Origin: Victivallales bacterium
GTDB taxonomy: Bacteria > Verrucomicrobiota > Lentisphaeria > Oligosphaerales > Lenti-02
Reading direction: 5' to 3'
DNA length: 35,823 bases
NCBI GenBank assembly: GCA_003245525.1
Contig: QKCY01000375.1
Span: 1 to 35,823, forward strand
A program made the translations under genes and the position numbers. Shown here in pieces: positions 24,793 to 33,200 of the stretch. How positions within the stretch are numbered: the stretch's first letter is position 1; each line of letters begins with the position of its first letter. The notes beneath the pieces were generated by a model, which saw nothing but the letters and a program-made list of their open reading frames with translations, searched no databases and was not told where the DNA came from.

Positions 24793-24906
24793 GCTGGGTA
24801 CCTCCTTGGATGGTCTGCTCTTCGGACTGGTCGGAACTCCTGATGATTACACTAGCCGAATGCCGACTGGGATCAAGCGGGCCGCCGCGCTGGCCCCCGG
24901 AATGGA

Positions 24907-24940
24907 AACGGCGCGGCACCCGGAGGGATGCCGCGCCGTT
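24907..24940 (-). terminator. Terminator of ilvB
   Basis: A perfect 12-bp stem (AACGGCGCGGCA with its complement), loop of 10 bases, and TTTCC after it on the minus strand. It starts 21 bp after the ilvB stop. Confidence 0.7.
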
Positions 24941-24961
24941 GCGGAGGAGGAATCGGGAGAT

Positions 24962-26695
24962 CTACTCGGTCATGATGTCCTTGTAGGTGCCGCCCGAGGG
25001 GATCATGGGCAGCACGTGATCCTGGTAGGCCACGTGGATGTCGAGCAGGAAGGGCTCGGTGCTGGCCAACATCTCCTGGAGGGCATCCGCCAGTTCATCC
25101 TTGGTCCAGACGTGGCGGCCCTTGACCAGATAGCCCTTGGCGATCTGCACGAAATCGGGATAGGGCTGCTTGCCGTGGCTGCTGCTCAGCACGGTGTTGC
25201 CGCGGACGCCGTTGTAGAAACGGTCCTCCCACTGGGCCACCATGCCGAGGTGTTGGTTGTTCATGATGATCATCTTCACCGGCACGTCTTCGCAGTGGAC
25301 GGTGCCCAGCTCCTGGATGTTCATCTGGAAGCTGCCGTCACCGTCGATCAGGATCACTTCCTGGGAGGGATCGGCGATCTTCGAGCCGATGGCGGAGGGC
25401 AGGCCGAAGCCCATGGTGCCCAGGCCGCCGGAGGTCAGCAACTGGCGGGGACGGCGGAAGCGGTAGAACTGCGCCGACCACATTTGGTGCTGGCCCACGC
25501 CGGTGACGATGGTCGCCTCGCCGTTGGTCAGCCGGTCGAGCTCGCTGATGACGAACTGCGGATGCAGGTCGTCGCCTGCGGGCACCCGCAGGGGCTGCTG
25601 CTCCTTCCAGGTCCGGATCTGTTCGTGCCAGGCCGTGTAGTCCTGGCGGATCGGATTGGGCAGCATGGCCTGCAGGAACGTCTTGGCGTCGCACACCGCC
25701 GCGATGTCCGCATGCTTGTTCTTGTTGATCTCGGAGGGGTCGATATCGATGTGGACGATGGTCGCCCCGGTCGCGAAGGTGTTCACGTTGCCGGTCACGC
25801 GGTCGTCGTAGCGCACCCCGATGCCGATCAGCAGGTCGGACTCGTTCACGGCGTAGTTGGCGTAGTAGGTGCCGTGCATGCCGGGCCACTTCAGGGACAG
25901 GGGATGGCGCTCGGGGAAGGCCCCGATACCCATCAGGGAAGTGACCACCGGCAGGTTGTAGCTCTCCGCGAACTGCAGGAGCTCCTCGGCGGCACCGCTG
26001 ATGATGACGCCACCGCCCGCGTAGATGCAGGGACGCTCGGACTTCGCGATGGCGGCGCGCAGTTCGTCCACCGTCTCCATCGGCACCTTGCTGGGCACCT
26101 CGTAGGCCCGGGGCTTGGGCTGGTCCACGAACTCGGGCACGCAACTGGTCTGCTGCACATCCTTCGGCAGGTCGATCACCACCGGTCCCGGACGGCCCGT
26201 CCCCGCGATGTAGAAGGCCTCGGCGATCACCCGCGCGATGTCGTTCACGTCGAGCACCAGGAAGCTGTGCTTGACCACGGGCCGGGTCATGCCGATGATG
26301 TCGATTTCCTGGAAGGCGTTCTTGCCGATCATCTTCTGGCCGACCTGGCCGGTGATGGCGACCAGCGGCACGGAGTCCATGAAGGCGTCCGCGATGCTGG
26401 TGACCAGATTGGTCGCGCCGGGGCCGCTGGTGGCCATGCAGACGCCGGTCTTGCCGCAGGTGCGGGCATAGCCGGCCGCCGAGAAGGCACCGCCCTGTTC
26501 GTGCCGGGGCAGGATCACCCGGATGGGGGAAGCGGTCAACGACTGGTGAATCTCCATCGAAGCGCCGCCCGGGTAGGCGAATACAACCTCGACGCCCTCA
26601 CGCTCAAGAGCGCGGACCAGAATATCCGCACCCCGCATGGTCTTGGCTCCGTCTTGGCGACGGTCGGCGGGCAAAGTCTTGGTTTGCTCGGGCAT
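24962..26695 (-). CDS. ilvB: Acetolactate synthase, large (catalytic) subunit
   Basis: A 577-residue thiamine-diphosphate enzyme that joins two pyruvates, or pyruvate and 2-oxobutyrate, in valine, leucine and isoleucine synthesis. Visible motifs are VVFAYPGGASMEIHQ, PRHEQGGAFSAAGYAR with the catalytic Glu66, ATSGPGATNLVTSIADA, the FAD-region GVRYDDRVTGN, and the ThDP-binding GDGSFQMNIQEL ending in NN. AAGGAG precedes the ATG at 26695. Length is normal. No small regulatory subunit (ilvN) gene is next to it, so that subunit must be elsewhere or be absent. Expression is probably set by the leader peptide and terminator directly upstream. serA lies upstream on the same strand but has its own probable terminator. 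Confidence 0.95.
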   Translation of the reverse strand: MPEQTKTLPADRRQDGAKTMRGADILVRALEREGVEVVFAYPGGASMEIHQSLTASPIRVILPRHEQGGAFSAAGYARTCGKTGVCMATSGPGATNLVTSIADAFMDSVPLVAITGQVGQKMIGKNAFQEIDIIGMTRPVVKHSFLVLDVNDIARVIAEAFYIAGTGRPGPVVIDLPKDVQQTSCVPEFVDQPKPRAYEVPSKVPMETVDELRAAIAKSERPCIYAGGGVIISGAAEELLQFAESYNLPVVTSLMGIGAFPERHPLSLKWPGMHGTYYANYAVNESDLLIGIGVRYDDRVTGNVNTFATGATIVHIDIDPSEINKNKHADIAAVCDAKTFLQAMLPNPIRQDYTAWHEQIRTWKEQQPLRVPAGDDLHPQFVISELDRLTNGEATIVTGVGQHQMWSAQFYRFRRPRQLLTSGGLGTMGFGLPSAIGSKIADPSQEVILIDGDGSFQMNIQELGTVHCEDVPVKMIIMNNQHLGMVAQWEDRFYNGVRGNTVLSSSHGKQPYPDFVQIAKGYLVKGRHVWTKDELADALQEMLASTEPFLLDIHVAYQDHVLPMIPSGGTYKDIMTE

Positions 26696-26725
26696 CGTCT
26701 GGGTCTCCTTGGTTTCCTATATACG

Positions 26726-26765
26726 AAAAAAGCGCCATCACTGCTCGGGGGCGGCGATGGCGCTT
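26726..26765 (-). terminator. Attenuator terminator in the ilvB leader
   Basis: On the minus strand AAGCGCCATC (26765-26756) pairs with GATGGCGCTT (26739-26730), 16-base loop, followed by an uninterrupted T6 (26731-26726, overlapping the stem's last bases). It lies between the leader peptide stop and ilvB, so it would end transcription before the gene. Confidence 0.8.
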
Positions 26766-26783
26766 ACTCTTGAGGGAGGTCGG

Positions 26784-26867
26784 TTAGCGGAGCGAGCCAA
26801 ACCCCCTCGGCGCAGCCTTCGCCGCCCGAGGAAGTACTACGACTACGCTAATCCGATGGATGTTCAC
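26784..26867 (-). CDS. ilvB leader peptide
   Basis: A 27-codon frame starting at GTG with AGGA eight bases upstream. It reads MNIHRISVVVVLPR and then AAKAAPRGFGSLR. Residues 8-11 are four Val in a row (GTA GTC GTA GTA), followed by Leu, with two Ile just before. GTA should be rare in such G+C-rich DNA, which would increase stalling when charged tRNA-Val is scarce. Branched-chain leader peptides of ilv operons in enterobacteria have the same composition. An inverted repeat CCTCGG/CCGAGG directly after the Leu codon could form the pause hairpin. The stop lies 18 bp before the terminator stem. Confidence 0.75.
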   Translation of the reverse strand: MNIHRISVVVVLPRAAKAAPRGFGSLR

Positions 26868-26899
26868 AACAACAGTCCTGTTTCCTGGCTTTGGGTTGG

Positions 26900-26928
26900 A
26901 CTATACCGCCCCTCCTGCACCGCTGCAA
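26900..26928 (-). promoter_or_regulatory. Promoter of the ilvB leader
   Basis: TTGCAG (26928-26923), a 17-bp spacer and TATAGT (26905-26900), placing the transcript start about 25 bases before the leader GTG. Confidence 0.65.
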
Positions 26929-26949
26929 GCGGCGAGCGAAAAGTCGCTG

Positions 26950-26969
26950 CCGCCTGCCGCGGCAGGCGG
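26950..26969 (-). terminator. Probable serA terminator (20-bp palindrome)
   Basis: CCGCCTGCCGCGGCAGGCGG is a perfect palindrome, able to form an 8-bp stem with loop CGCG, followed within about eight bases by TTTT on the minus strand. It lies 20 bp after the serA stop. Confidence 0.55.
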
Positions 26970-26989
26970 GACGGCGTCCGCCGTTCCGC

Positions 26990-28561
26990 CTAGGCGAGGG
27001 AGAGAGTGAAGATGACCTCGGGCTCCACCGCCTGGGACACCTTGGCCACGGCCTCGGCGGGCAGGGGCAGGTTGGTGCGCAGGATGGCGATGGAGTTGGT
27101 CTCGCTCGGGTCGCGCAGGGAACGGATCTCGTCGATGTTGATGCCCAGGTCGGCGCAGGCCCCCGTCACCTTGGCGAGCACGCCGGGACGGTCCTTGTAG
27201 ACCACCACCAGGCTGTTTCCCTTGGCTTCCAGGTAGAGCTTGTCGAAGTCGTTGATGCGGGAGACGACCAGATTGCCCTCGGCGATCGTGCCGCGGACGC
27301 TGACCCGGCGGGCCTGGGTGCCGCCCCCGGCCAGATCGATGGTCATGGAGTTGCCGTAGGACTTGGTGTCGTCGGGAGTCCGGATCTCCACCGCGATCCC
27401 ACGGGATTCGAGATGGGCCTCGGCCTCTTCCGGGTCCTGCTGGGCGTCGAAGTCACGGGACAGGGCCGCGCAGATCGGGGGCAGGAACCACTTCGCGAAC
27501 TCGCCCAGTTCGCCGTAGAAGCTGCACTTGAGCTGCTCGATGCTGGCCCCGTCGCCCAGGTAGTGGCGGGCCACGGTGGCGATGTAGTAGGCCAGACGCT
27601 GGTAGCGTTCGTCGAGCTGGTCGGGCACGCCCTTGTTCACCACGTACTTGGTGACGCCTTGGCCGGCATACTCGACCAACTGTTCGGCGGACCGGCGGGC
27701 GGCGTTGTAGTTGGCCTCGTGGGTATTGGCGCCCAAGTGCGGCAGCATCACGTCGGCGATGTCGGCCACGCTCTTCTCGCCCGGCTTGTCGGCCGGATAG
27801 ACGTCGTTGCAGAACAGCAGTTTCTTCTCGTCACGGATGGCGCGGAGATCGTCCTCGTTGATGATCCCGGCGCGGGCGCAGTTGATGATCATCGCGCCCT
27901 TCTTCATGATCGAGAGCAGGGACTGGTTCACCATCCCCTTGGTCTCTTCGGTCTCGGGGACGTGGAGACTGATGATGTCCGACTCGGCGAAGAGCTGGGT
28001 CAGGGTGACCAGCTTCACGCCGGCTTCGGCGGCCTTCTCCTGGGAGATGACCGGATCGTAGCCCAGCAGGCGCATCTCGAAGCCCTGCGAACGCTTGGCG
28101 ACCAACTGGCCGATGTTGCCCAGACCCACGATGCCGAGGGTCTTCCCGGTCAGTTCGCGGCCCATGAGCTTGCTCTTCTCCCAGCCGCCGGCGCGGGTCG
28201 TGCGGTCGCCTTCGAGCACGCAGCGGTAGGCGGCCAGGGCCAGGGCGAAGACCTCCTCGGCCACGCCGTTGGAGTTGGCACCGGGGGTGTTCATCACATC
28301 CACGCCCTTCCGCCGGGCGTAGCGCGTATCGATGTTGTCATAGCCGGCTCCGGCCCGGACCACGAGGGCGAGCTTCGGCAGGGCGTCGATCACCGCCGCC
28401 GTCACCTTCTCGCTGCGCACAATCAGGGCCTCGGTGTCGGGATGCCGAACCACCAACTCCGCCAACGGCGTCTCCGCGTCCTGAATCACGGAGTAGCCCT
28501 TGCTCTCCAGCGTGTTCTTGGCTACGAGATCCAACTTGGTCGGAATCAACACGTTCTTCAT
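26990..28561 (-). CDS. serA: D-3-phosphoglycerate dehydrogenase, long form
   Basis: A 523-residue enzyme for the first step of serine synthesis, oxidising 3-phosphoglycerate with NAD. CGGAGG precedes the ATG. The N-terminal part has the substrate domain (VRAGAGYDNIDTRYARRKGVDVMNTPG in two parts), the Rossmann motif GLGNIGQ, NCARAGIINEDDL with catalytic Arg230, and LPHLGANTHEA with His275. The usual DVF-x-x-EP segment with the third catalytic residue reads DVYPADKP here, so Glu seems replaced by Asp or displaced. A long substrate-binding intervening domain (about 300-445) and a C-terminal ACT domain (VVVYKDRPGVLAKVTGACADLGINI in pieces) make it the type-1 form, which can be feedback-controlled by serine. 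Confidence 0.93.
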   Translation of the reverse strand: MKNVLIPTKLDLVAKNTLESKGYSVIQDAETPLAELVVRHPDTEALIVRSEKVTAAVIDALPKLALVVRAGAGYDNIDTRYARRKGVDVMNTPGANSNGVAEEVFALALAAYRCVLEGDRTTRAGGWEKSKLMGRELTGKTLGIVGLGNIGQLVAKRSQGFEMRLLGYDPVISQEKAAEAGVKLVTLTQLFAESDIISLHVPETEETKGMVNQSLLSIMKKGAMIINCARAGIINEDDLRAIRDEKKLLFCNDVYPADKPGEKSVADIADVMLPHLGANTHEANYNAARRSAEQLVEYAGQGVTKYVVNKGVPDQLDERYQRLAYYIATVARHYLGDGASIEQLKCSFYGELGEFAKWFLPPICAALSRDFDAQQDPEEAEAHLESRGIAVEIRTPDDTKSYGNSMTIDLAGGGTQARRVSVRGTIAEGNLVVSRINDFDKLYLEAKGNSLVVVYKDRPGVLAKVTGACADLGINIDEIRSLRDPSETNSIAILRTNLPLPAEAVAKVSQAVEPEVIFTLSLA

Positions 28562-28644
28562 GACTGCCTCCGGGAGTTGCCTGCCATCCGACGGTCTCCC
28601 CCCGAGGCCGGAGAGTGGCCTGCGGAAACCGTGGTGACAAGGGT

Positions 28645-28672
28645 ACTATGCAACGAGCATTCGATACTTCAA
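28645..28672 (-). promoter_or_regulatory. Possible serA promoter
   Basis: On the minus strand TTGAAG (28672-28667), 16 bp, CATAGT (28650-28645). Leader of about 80 bases to the ATG. No leader peptide or riboswitch recognised. Confidence 0.4.
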
Positions 28673-28746
28673 TATCTATTCGCATTTTCGTCGCCGGTTT
28701 GCCCGCCGGAAAGCATGCGTCCCACCGGCCCGGAACGATGGCGCTA

Positions 28747-28775
28747 TTGACATCGCGAAATTCACGCGATATTCT
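28747..28775 (+). promoter_or_regulatory. Promoter with internal operator-like dyad, prepilin-like gene
   Basis: TTGACA (28747-28752) is a perfect -35 box; after 17 bp follows TATTCT (28770-28775). The spacer is bracketed by ATCGCG (28752-28757) and CGCGAT (28765-28770), a 19-bp dyad exactly between the boxes, where a repressor would block polymerase. The gene starts about 65 bases after the expected transcript start. Confidence 0.7.
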
Positions 28776-28848
28776 TATTTTTCTGTGATTTTCGCCAAAA
28801 GAATCTCGGATGGTCAAGTCGGATACCACGAGGCAAAGGAACGGAGAC

Positions 28849-29481
28849 ATGACAAACAAGAGACGGTTCACGCTCATCGAGCTGCTGGTGGTGATCGCCA
28901 TCATCGCGATCCTGGCCAGCATGTTGCTGCCGGCGCTCGCGCAGGCACGGGAAAAGGCCCGGGCAATCAACTGCACCGGCAACCTGAAGCAGTTTGGCAC
29001 GGCCATCTTCATGTACATGCAGGATAGCGGTGGCTCGCTCCCCGCCCGTTGCGGTACCGCAGGCATGCCCGCCGCGAGCGGCCGGCGGTGCTGGATGTAC
29101 CTCGTCTACCCGTACCTGGGGGACGTGAACGTGTTCAAGTGCCCGAGCGCCCAGGAGGCCGAGCCGAATGGCGGCACCTACGACCATGCGTACAACCTGC
29201 CGACGGGCGTCTCCAAGTGGAAAGGCAGCTACGGCCACTACTGCTATGCGTGGCGCGACCTGAAAGAGACCACCATCACCAAGCCCTCCAGCACCATGTC
29301 CATGACCGATGTCTCGGAGACCGGCTGGCCCTTCGTCAAGAAGGGGAACTGGACCAGTTCGCCCTGCGGACCCGATCCCAAGTCCCGCCACAACAGCCGC
29401 TTCAACGTGGTGTTCTTCGACGGACACTGTGACAGCTACCCCAGCACGCAGTACCGCGACCCCGTGCTGCAAGGTCAGTAG
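28849..29481 (+). CDS. Prepilin-type (type II secretion-like, H-X9-DG) protein
   Basis: A 210-residue protein. I choose the ATG at 28849 with AGGA eight bases upstream. The start [18 protein letters not shown] and the helix that follows are a type IV prepilin/pseudopilin N-terminus; the residue before the Phe cleavage site is Arg, not the usual Gly. Then comes the helix [20 protein letters not shown] and a globular domain with six or more Cys, ending in a segment [18 protein letters not shown], the H-X9-DG type motif common in DUF1559-like proteins of Planctomycetes and Lentisphaerota, where they exist in tens to hundreds of copies. It stands alone, without secretion genes nearby, as these usually do. 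Its role is unknown; surface display or substrate binding is supposed. Confidence 0.88.
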   Translation: MTNKRRFTLIELLVVIAIIAILASMLLPALAQAREKARAINCTGNLKQFGTAIFMYMQDSGGSLPARCGTAGMPAASGRRCWMYLVYPYLGDVNVFKCPSAQEAEPNGGTYDHAYNLPTGVSKWKGSYGHYCYAWRDLKETTITKPSSTMSMTDVSETGWPFVKKGNWTSSPCGPDPKSRHNSRFNVVFFDGHCDSYPSTQYRDPVLQGQ

Positions 29482-29507
29482 AAGCTTCGAAGAAAGTCTC
29501 GAAAATC

Positions 29508-29535
29508 AGCGCCTGCTGGACTCCCAGCAGGCGCT
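29508..29535 (+). terminator. Terminator of the prepilin-like gene
   Basis: A perfect 12-bp stem (AGCGCCTGCTGG with its complement), loop ACTC, followed by TCGCGTTTCT. It lies 26 bp after the stop, between convergent genes. Confidence 0.75.
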
Positions 29536-29587
29536 TCGCGTTTCTGGAGGGGTGGAGGGGCGCCGGAGGCACCCGCTCACCGGTCCC

Positions 29588-30142
29588 CTACTCGGCCAAC
29601 ATGCCCTTGCGCAGTTGCGCGGCCTGGTCCGCCAGACCGAGCTCTTCGAGCAGGCGGAAGGAGAAGGCCAAGGCAGTGCCGGCCCCGCGACTGGTCACCA
29701 CACGGCTGTCGCAGACCACCTCGTCCTCCGAGTAGGTCACCCCGGACAACTGGTCGGCAAAGGAGGGGTAACTGGTAGCCTTGCGCCCCTCCAGCAGGCC
29801 GGCGGCGTACAGCGCGATGGGCGCGGCGCAGATGGCGCAGGCGTAGCCGCCCTGGGTCCAGACGGCGCGGACGAAACCGCGGACCCCTTCGTCGTCGCGC
29901 AAGTGGACCGAGCCGGGCATCCCGCCGGGCAGGACGGCCATGGCGAAATCGGCGGGGTCGAGACCGGCCAAGGGGGCGTCGGTCCGCACCGGGATGGCGT
30001 GGGAACCGGTCACCCATTCCTCGCTGCCGGTACTGGCCATGGTGACGTCCACGCCGCCGCGCCGGAGCACATCGACAATGGTGATGGCCTCGATTTCCTC
30101 GAAGCCGGGAGCGAAACATACAGCCACTTTGGGCGCGGGCAT
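29588..30142 (-). CDS. DJ-1/PfpI (ThiJ) family protein
   Basis: 184 residues from the ATG at 30142, which has GGAGG eight bases upstream. PKVAVCFAPGFEEIEA with the conserved Glu, VLPGGMPGSVHLRDD, and the nucleophile elbow CAICAAPIALYAAGLL with Cys105 are the classic DJ-1/YajL set; length matches the family. Members act as redox-sensing chaperones or glyoxalase/deglycase-type enzymes against reactive carbonyls; the exact activity is disputed. It is cytoplasmic and probably monocistronic. It shares a 112-bp divergent control region, with a CGACTATAGTCG palindrome, with the lyase gene. Confidence 0.9.
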   Translation of the reverse strand: MPAPKVAVCFAPGFEEIEAITIVDVLRRGGVDVTMASTGSEEWVTGSHAIPVRTDAPLAGLDPADFAMAVLPGGMPGSVHLRDDEGVRGFVRAVWTQGGYACAICAAPIALYAAGLLEGRKATSYPSFADQLSGVTYSEDEVVCDSRVVTSRGAGTALAFSFRLLEELGLADQAAQLRKGMLAE

Positions 30143-30205
30143 GGCAAGTACCTCCATGGTGAGAGAAGTCAGAACCAAGCGCGGTCGGGCAAGACCGTAC
30201 GATAG

Positions 30206-30217
30206 CGACTATAGTCG
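30206..30217. promoter_or_regulatory. Palindrome CGACTATAGTCG between divergent genes
   Basis: A perfect 12-bp palindrome that contains a TATAGT -10-like box on each strand. On the minus strand TTGGTT (30235-30230) lies 16 bp upstream of it. It could be a shared -10 site, an operator, or both. Confidence 0.4.
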
Positions 30218-30254
30218 TGTCCTTTGACAAACCAATCCCCCCGGAGATTCCGTA

Positions 30255-33200
30255 ATGCGTCTGCCTCTCGCGATGCTGTTCGCCACCTTGTCCCTGCTGG
30301 CTGCACCTCGCCCCAACCTGATCGTCTGGGATGGCGAGTCCACGAAGGGCGTCGAGGGGGTCGAGCTGGACCGGACGGTGAAGAGGGTCGGCGAAGCCAG
30401 CATCCACTGGCGCAACCATCCCGAAGTGCCAGCCTTCCGCCTGGACGACATCCCCCACGACTGGTCCGGCTACCACGTGCTGCGTTTCTGGCTGCACAGT
30501 GCCCAGCCGAGCAACACCAAATGCATGTTGCTCGTCCACAGCGAGAACGAGGCCACCGAGGGCGGCGACTACTGGGGGTACGGCATCCCGCTGAACTTCA
30601 GCGGGTGGCGCCAGTTCTCCTTTCCCATCGCCACCGACAGCGGAGCGTCGCGCAGTCCGCGCGGCTGGGACCACGTCGACGGCATTAGCTTCACCGCCGC
30701 CGGTTGGGGCAACGTTCCGCGGCCCGAGAGCGACCTGCACATCGACGATATCCACCTAGTCTACGACCCGCCCCGACCGGGCCCGCTCATGACCGACGAC
30801 CAGTTCTTCGCCGAGCTCGATCTCGCCCGGCCCGAACTCGCCGCCGTGCGCCGGGCCGTCGAGGCTGGCGATCTTGCCGCCGCCAAGGCCGCCGTCCTCC
30901 AGCACTTCCGCGAACGCCAAAGCCCGAAATGGCGTTTCGACTGGCGCGAGCGTCCCACGGACCTCCCTCCCCTCAAACCCGGCACCGAGGGCTGGGACTA
31001 CTATGGCATCGGCTTCAAGGTCGACTGGACCGGCTGGAAGGAGTTCGTCTTCCCGCTGGCCGACTGGAAGGTCAGCCGCGAACCCCAGGGATGGCACTAC
31101 ATCACGGATCTCCGCATCAGTTCGACCTACAACAACCACACCCCCAAGCCCGAGACCCATCTCGTGTTCGACGACATGCGCCTGGAGGGCGGCAAGCCGT
31201 TCGTTTTGGGCGACTTCGAGGGGGACGACGGCTTCGCCCACTGGCCCGACTTCGCCCCGGAAGCTACGCCCGGTCGCACGGGCGAGGTCGCCGGAGGCTG
31301 GATCGCCTCCCGGAAACCGGACGTCCGCGCGGTCGGCATCCCTCGGGATTGGCGCCCGTACCGGGCTCTCCGCTGCCGCATCTACTCGGCCAAGGCCACG
31401 GGCGACGAGATCACGCTGCTGGCCGATTCCGACATCCGCAGCGCCGACAAGGCCGATCAGCTCCTCAAGCACATCTATGGCGGCTACTTCCTCGGCGAAG
31501 ACATCAACTGGGAGAGCAACAACCGCAAGCCCACGGAACCCGACTTCACCCGCGAATGGACCTATGGACTGAACCGCTTCGTCCAGTGGCGAACCCTGGG
31601 GGAGGCATACTGGGCCACCGGCGACGAGAAGTACGCGCGGGAATGGATCGCCGAGATGCGCGACTGGGTGGAGGACAATCCCTATCCCCGCTTCACCACC
31701 GGCAACGAGTCGCTGACCTGGCGCACCATCGAGGCGGGCATCCGTACCTCCTCCACCTGGCCCGACTCCCTCATGTACTTCCTTGGGTCCCCCTCCCTTC
31801 AACCCGACGATCTGGTGGTGTTCCTGAAAAGCTGGATCGAGCACGCGCACCATCTCATGCGGATCACGCTGGAGCATCCGGAGCATGGCGGCAACTGGGT
31901 GACCATGGAATGCAACGGACTGGGGCATCTCGGCGTCCTGCTGCCCGAGTGCAAGGACGCCCCGCTCTGGCTCAAGACCGCCAGCGACCGCCTCGGGGTC
32001 GAGCTTGACCGCCAGGTCTACCCCGACGGGGCGCAGAAGGAGCTCACCACCCACTACCACCAAGTCTCCCTGGAGAACTTCGTCGCGCTCTACAAGTTCG
32101 CCGCCGCCAACGGGACGCCGTTGGCCGACAGCTATCTCGCCAATCTGGAACGCATGTACGGGTACGACCTCAAGGCCATGGACCCCGAGGGCATGCTGCC
32201 GCCGCTCAACGATGCCGGCCGGACGCCGGTCCGCCAGCTCCTGCAGGAGGGCGCGGAGCTCTTTGACCGGGAGGACTTCCTCTGGGCGGCCACGCAGGGG
32301 CGCAAGGGCACCATGCCCGACTTCACCTCCGTCGCCATGCCCTACGCCGGGCAATACGCCATGCGGTCGGGCTGGGAACCGGACGCCCGGTTCTGCCTCT
32401 TCGAGTCTGGCCCCTATGGCACCGGCCATCAGCACGAGGACAAGCTCTCGCTCTACATCCACGCCCTGGGCCGGGAACTGCTCAGCGAAGGCGGCAACTA
32501 CCGCTACGACCAGAGCACCTACCGCCGCTATGTGCGCAGCACCTGGGCCCACAACACGATCCTCGTGGATGGCGAGAACCAGCACCGCGGCGGTTTGCGC
32601 GATCTCTACGAGACCGCCAAGCCCCTGGACAATCTCTGGTTGCACAACGACCTCTTCGCTGCCGCCGACGGCGTCTACCGGAGCGGTTACGGACCGAAAC
32701 GCGCCATCCAGGTGCAGCACGAGCGGACGGTGGTTTTCCTGCACGACAACTACTGGGTGGTTCTCGACCGCCTGCATGGCGACGGCGAGCACGCCTTCGA
32801 CATCCTCTGGAATCTGAAGGCCAAAGCCGCCGAGCAGCTACCCGGTTCCCTCGCCGCCCATGGCACCGATCCGGACGTGGCCAACCTGCTCGTCACCCCG
32901 GCTGCGGTTTCTGGCCTGAAACTGGAGATCGTCACCGGGCGCGAGAATCCTCCGCTGGGGTTCTCCCCCGCCGCCAGCAGGACCCCGATTCCGGTACTCG
33001 ACTATCAACTGAAGACCGCGTGCCCCGTCACCCTCGCCTGGGTGCTCACCCCCTATCGCGGCGAGCCCCCGCAGGTTTCCGTGACGACGCGCGAAGTCGC
33101 TGGCGGCACCGTCCTGACCGTCACGCGGCCAGGAGGAACCGACGAGATCTTCGTTGCTGCGCGTGGTCAGACCGGCACCGCCGTCCTCGCCGGGCAGAGC

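Noticed and set aside
24620-26773. 717-codon plus-strand frame
   Set aside because: Antisense to ilvB and its attenuator; His/Gly/Val-rich shadow composition.
26891-28750. 619-codon plus-strand frame
   Set aside because: Antisense to serA over its full length.
30225-30230. TTGACA as a -35 box for the lyase gene
   Set aside because: It is only 25 bp before the start codon, leaving no room for a -10 box and leader.
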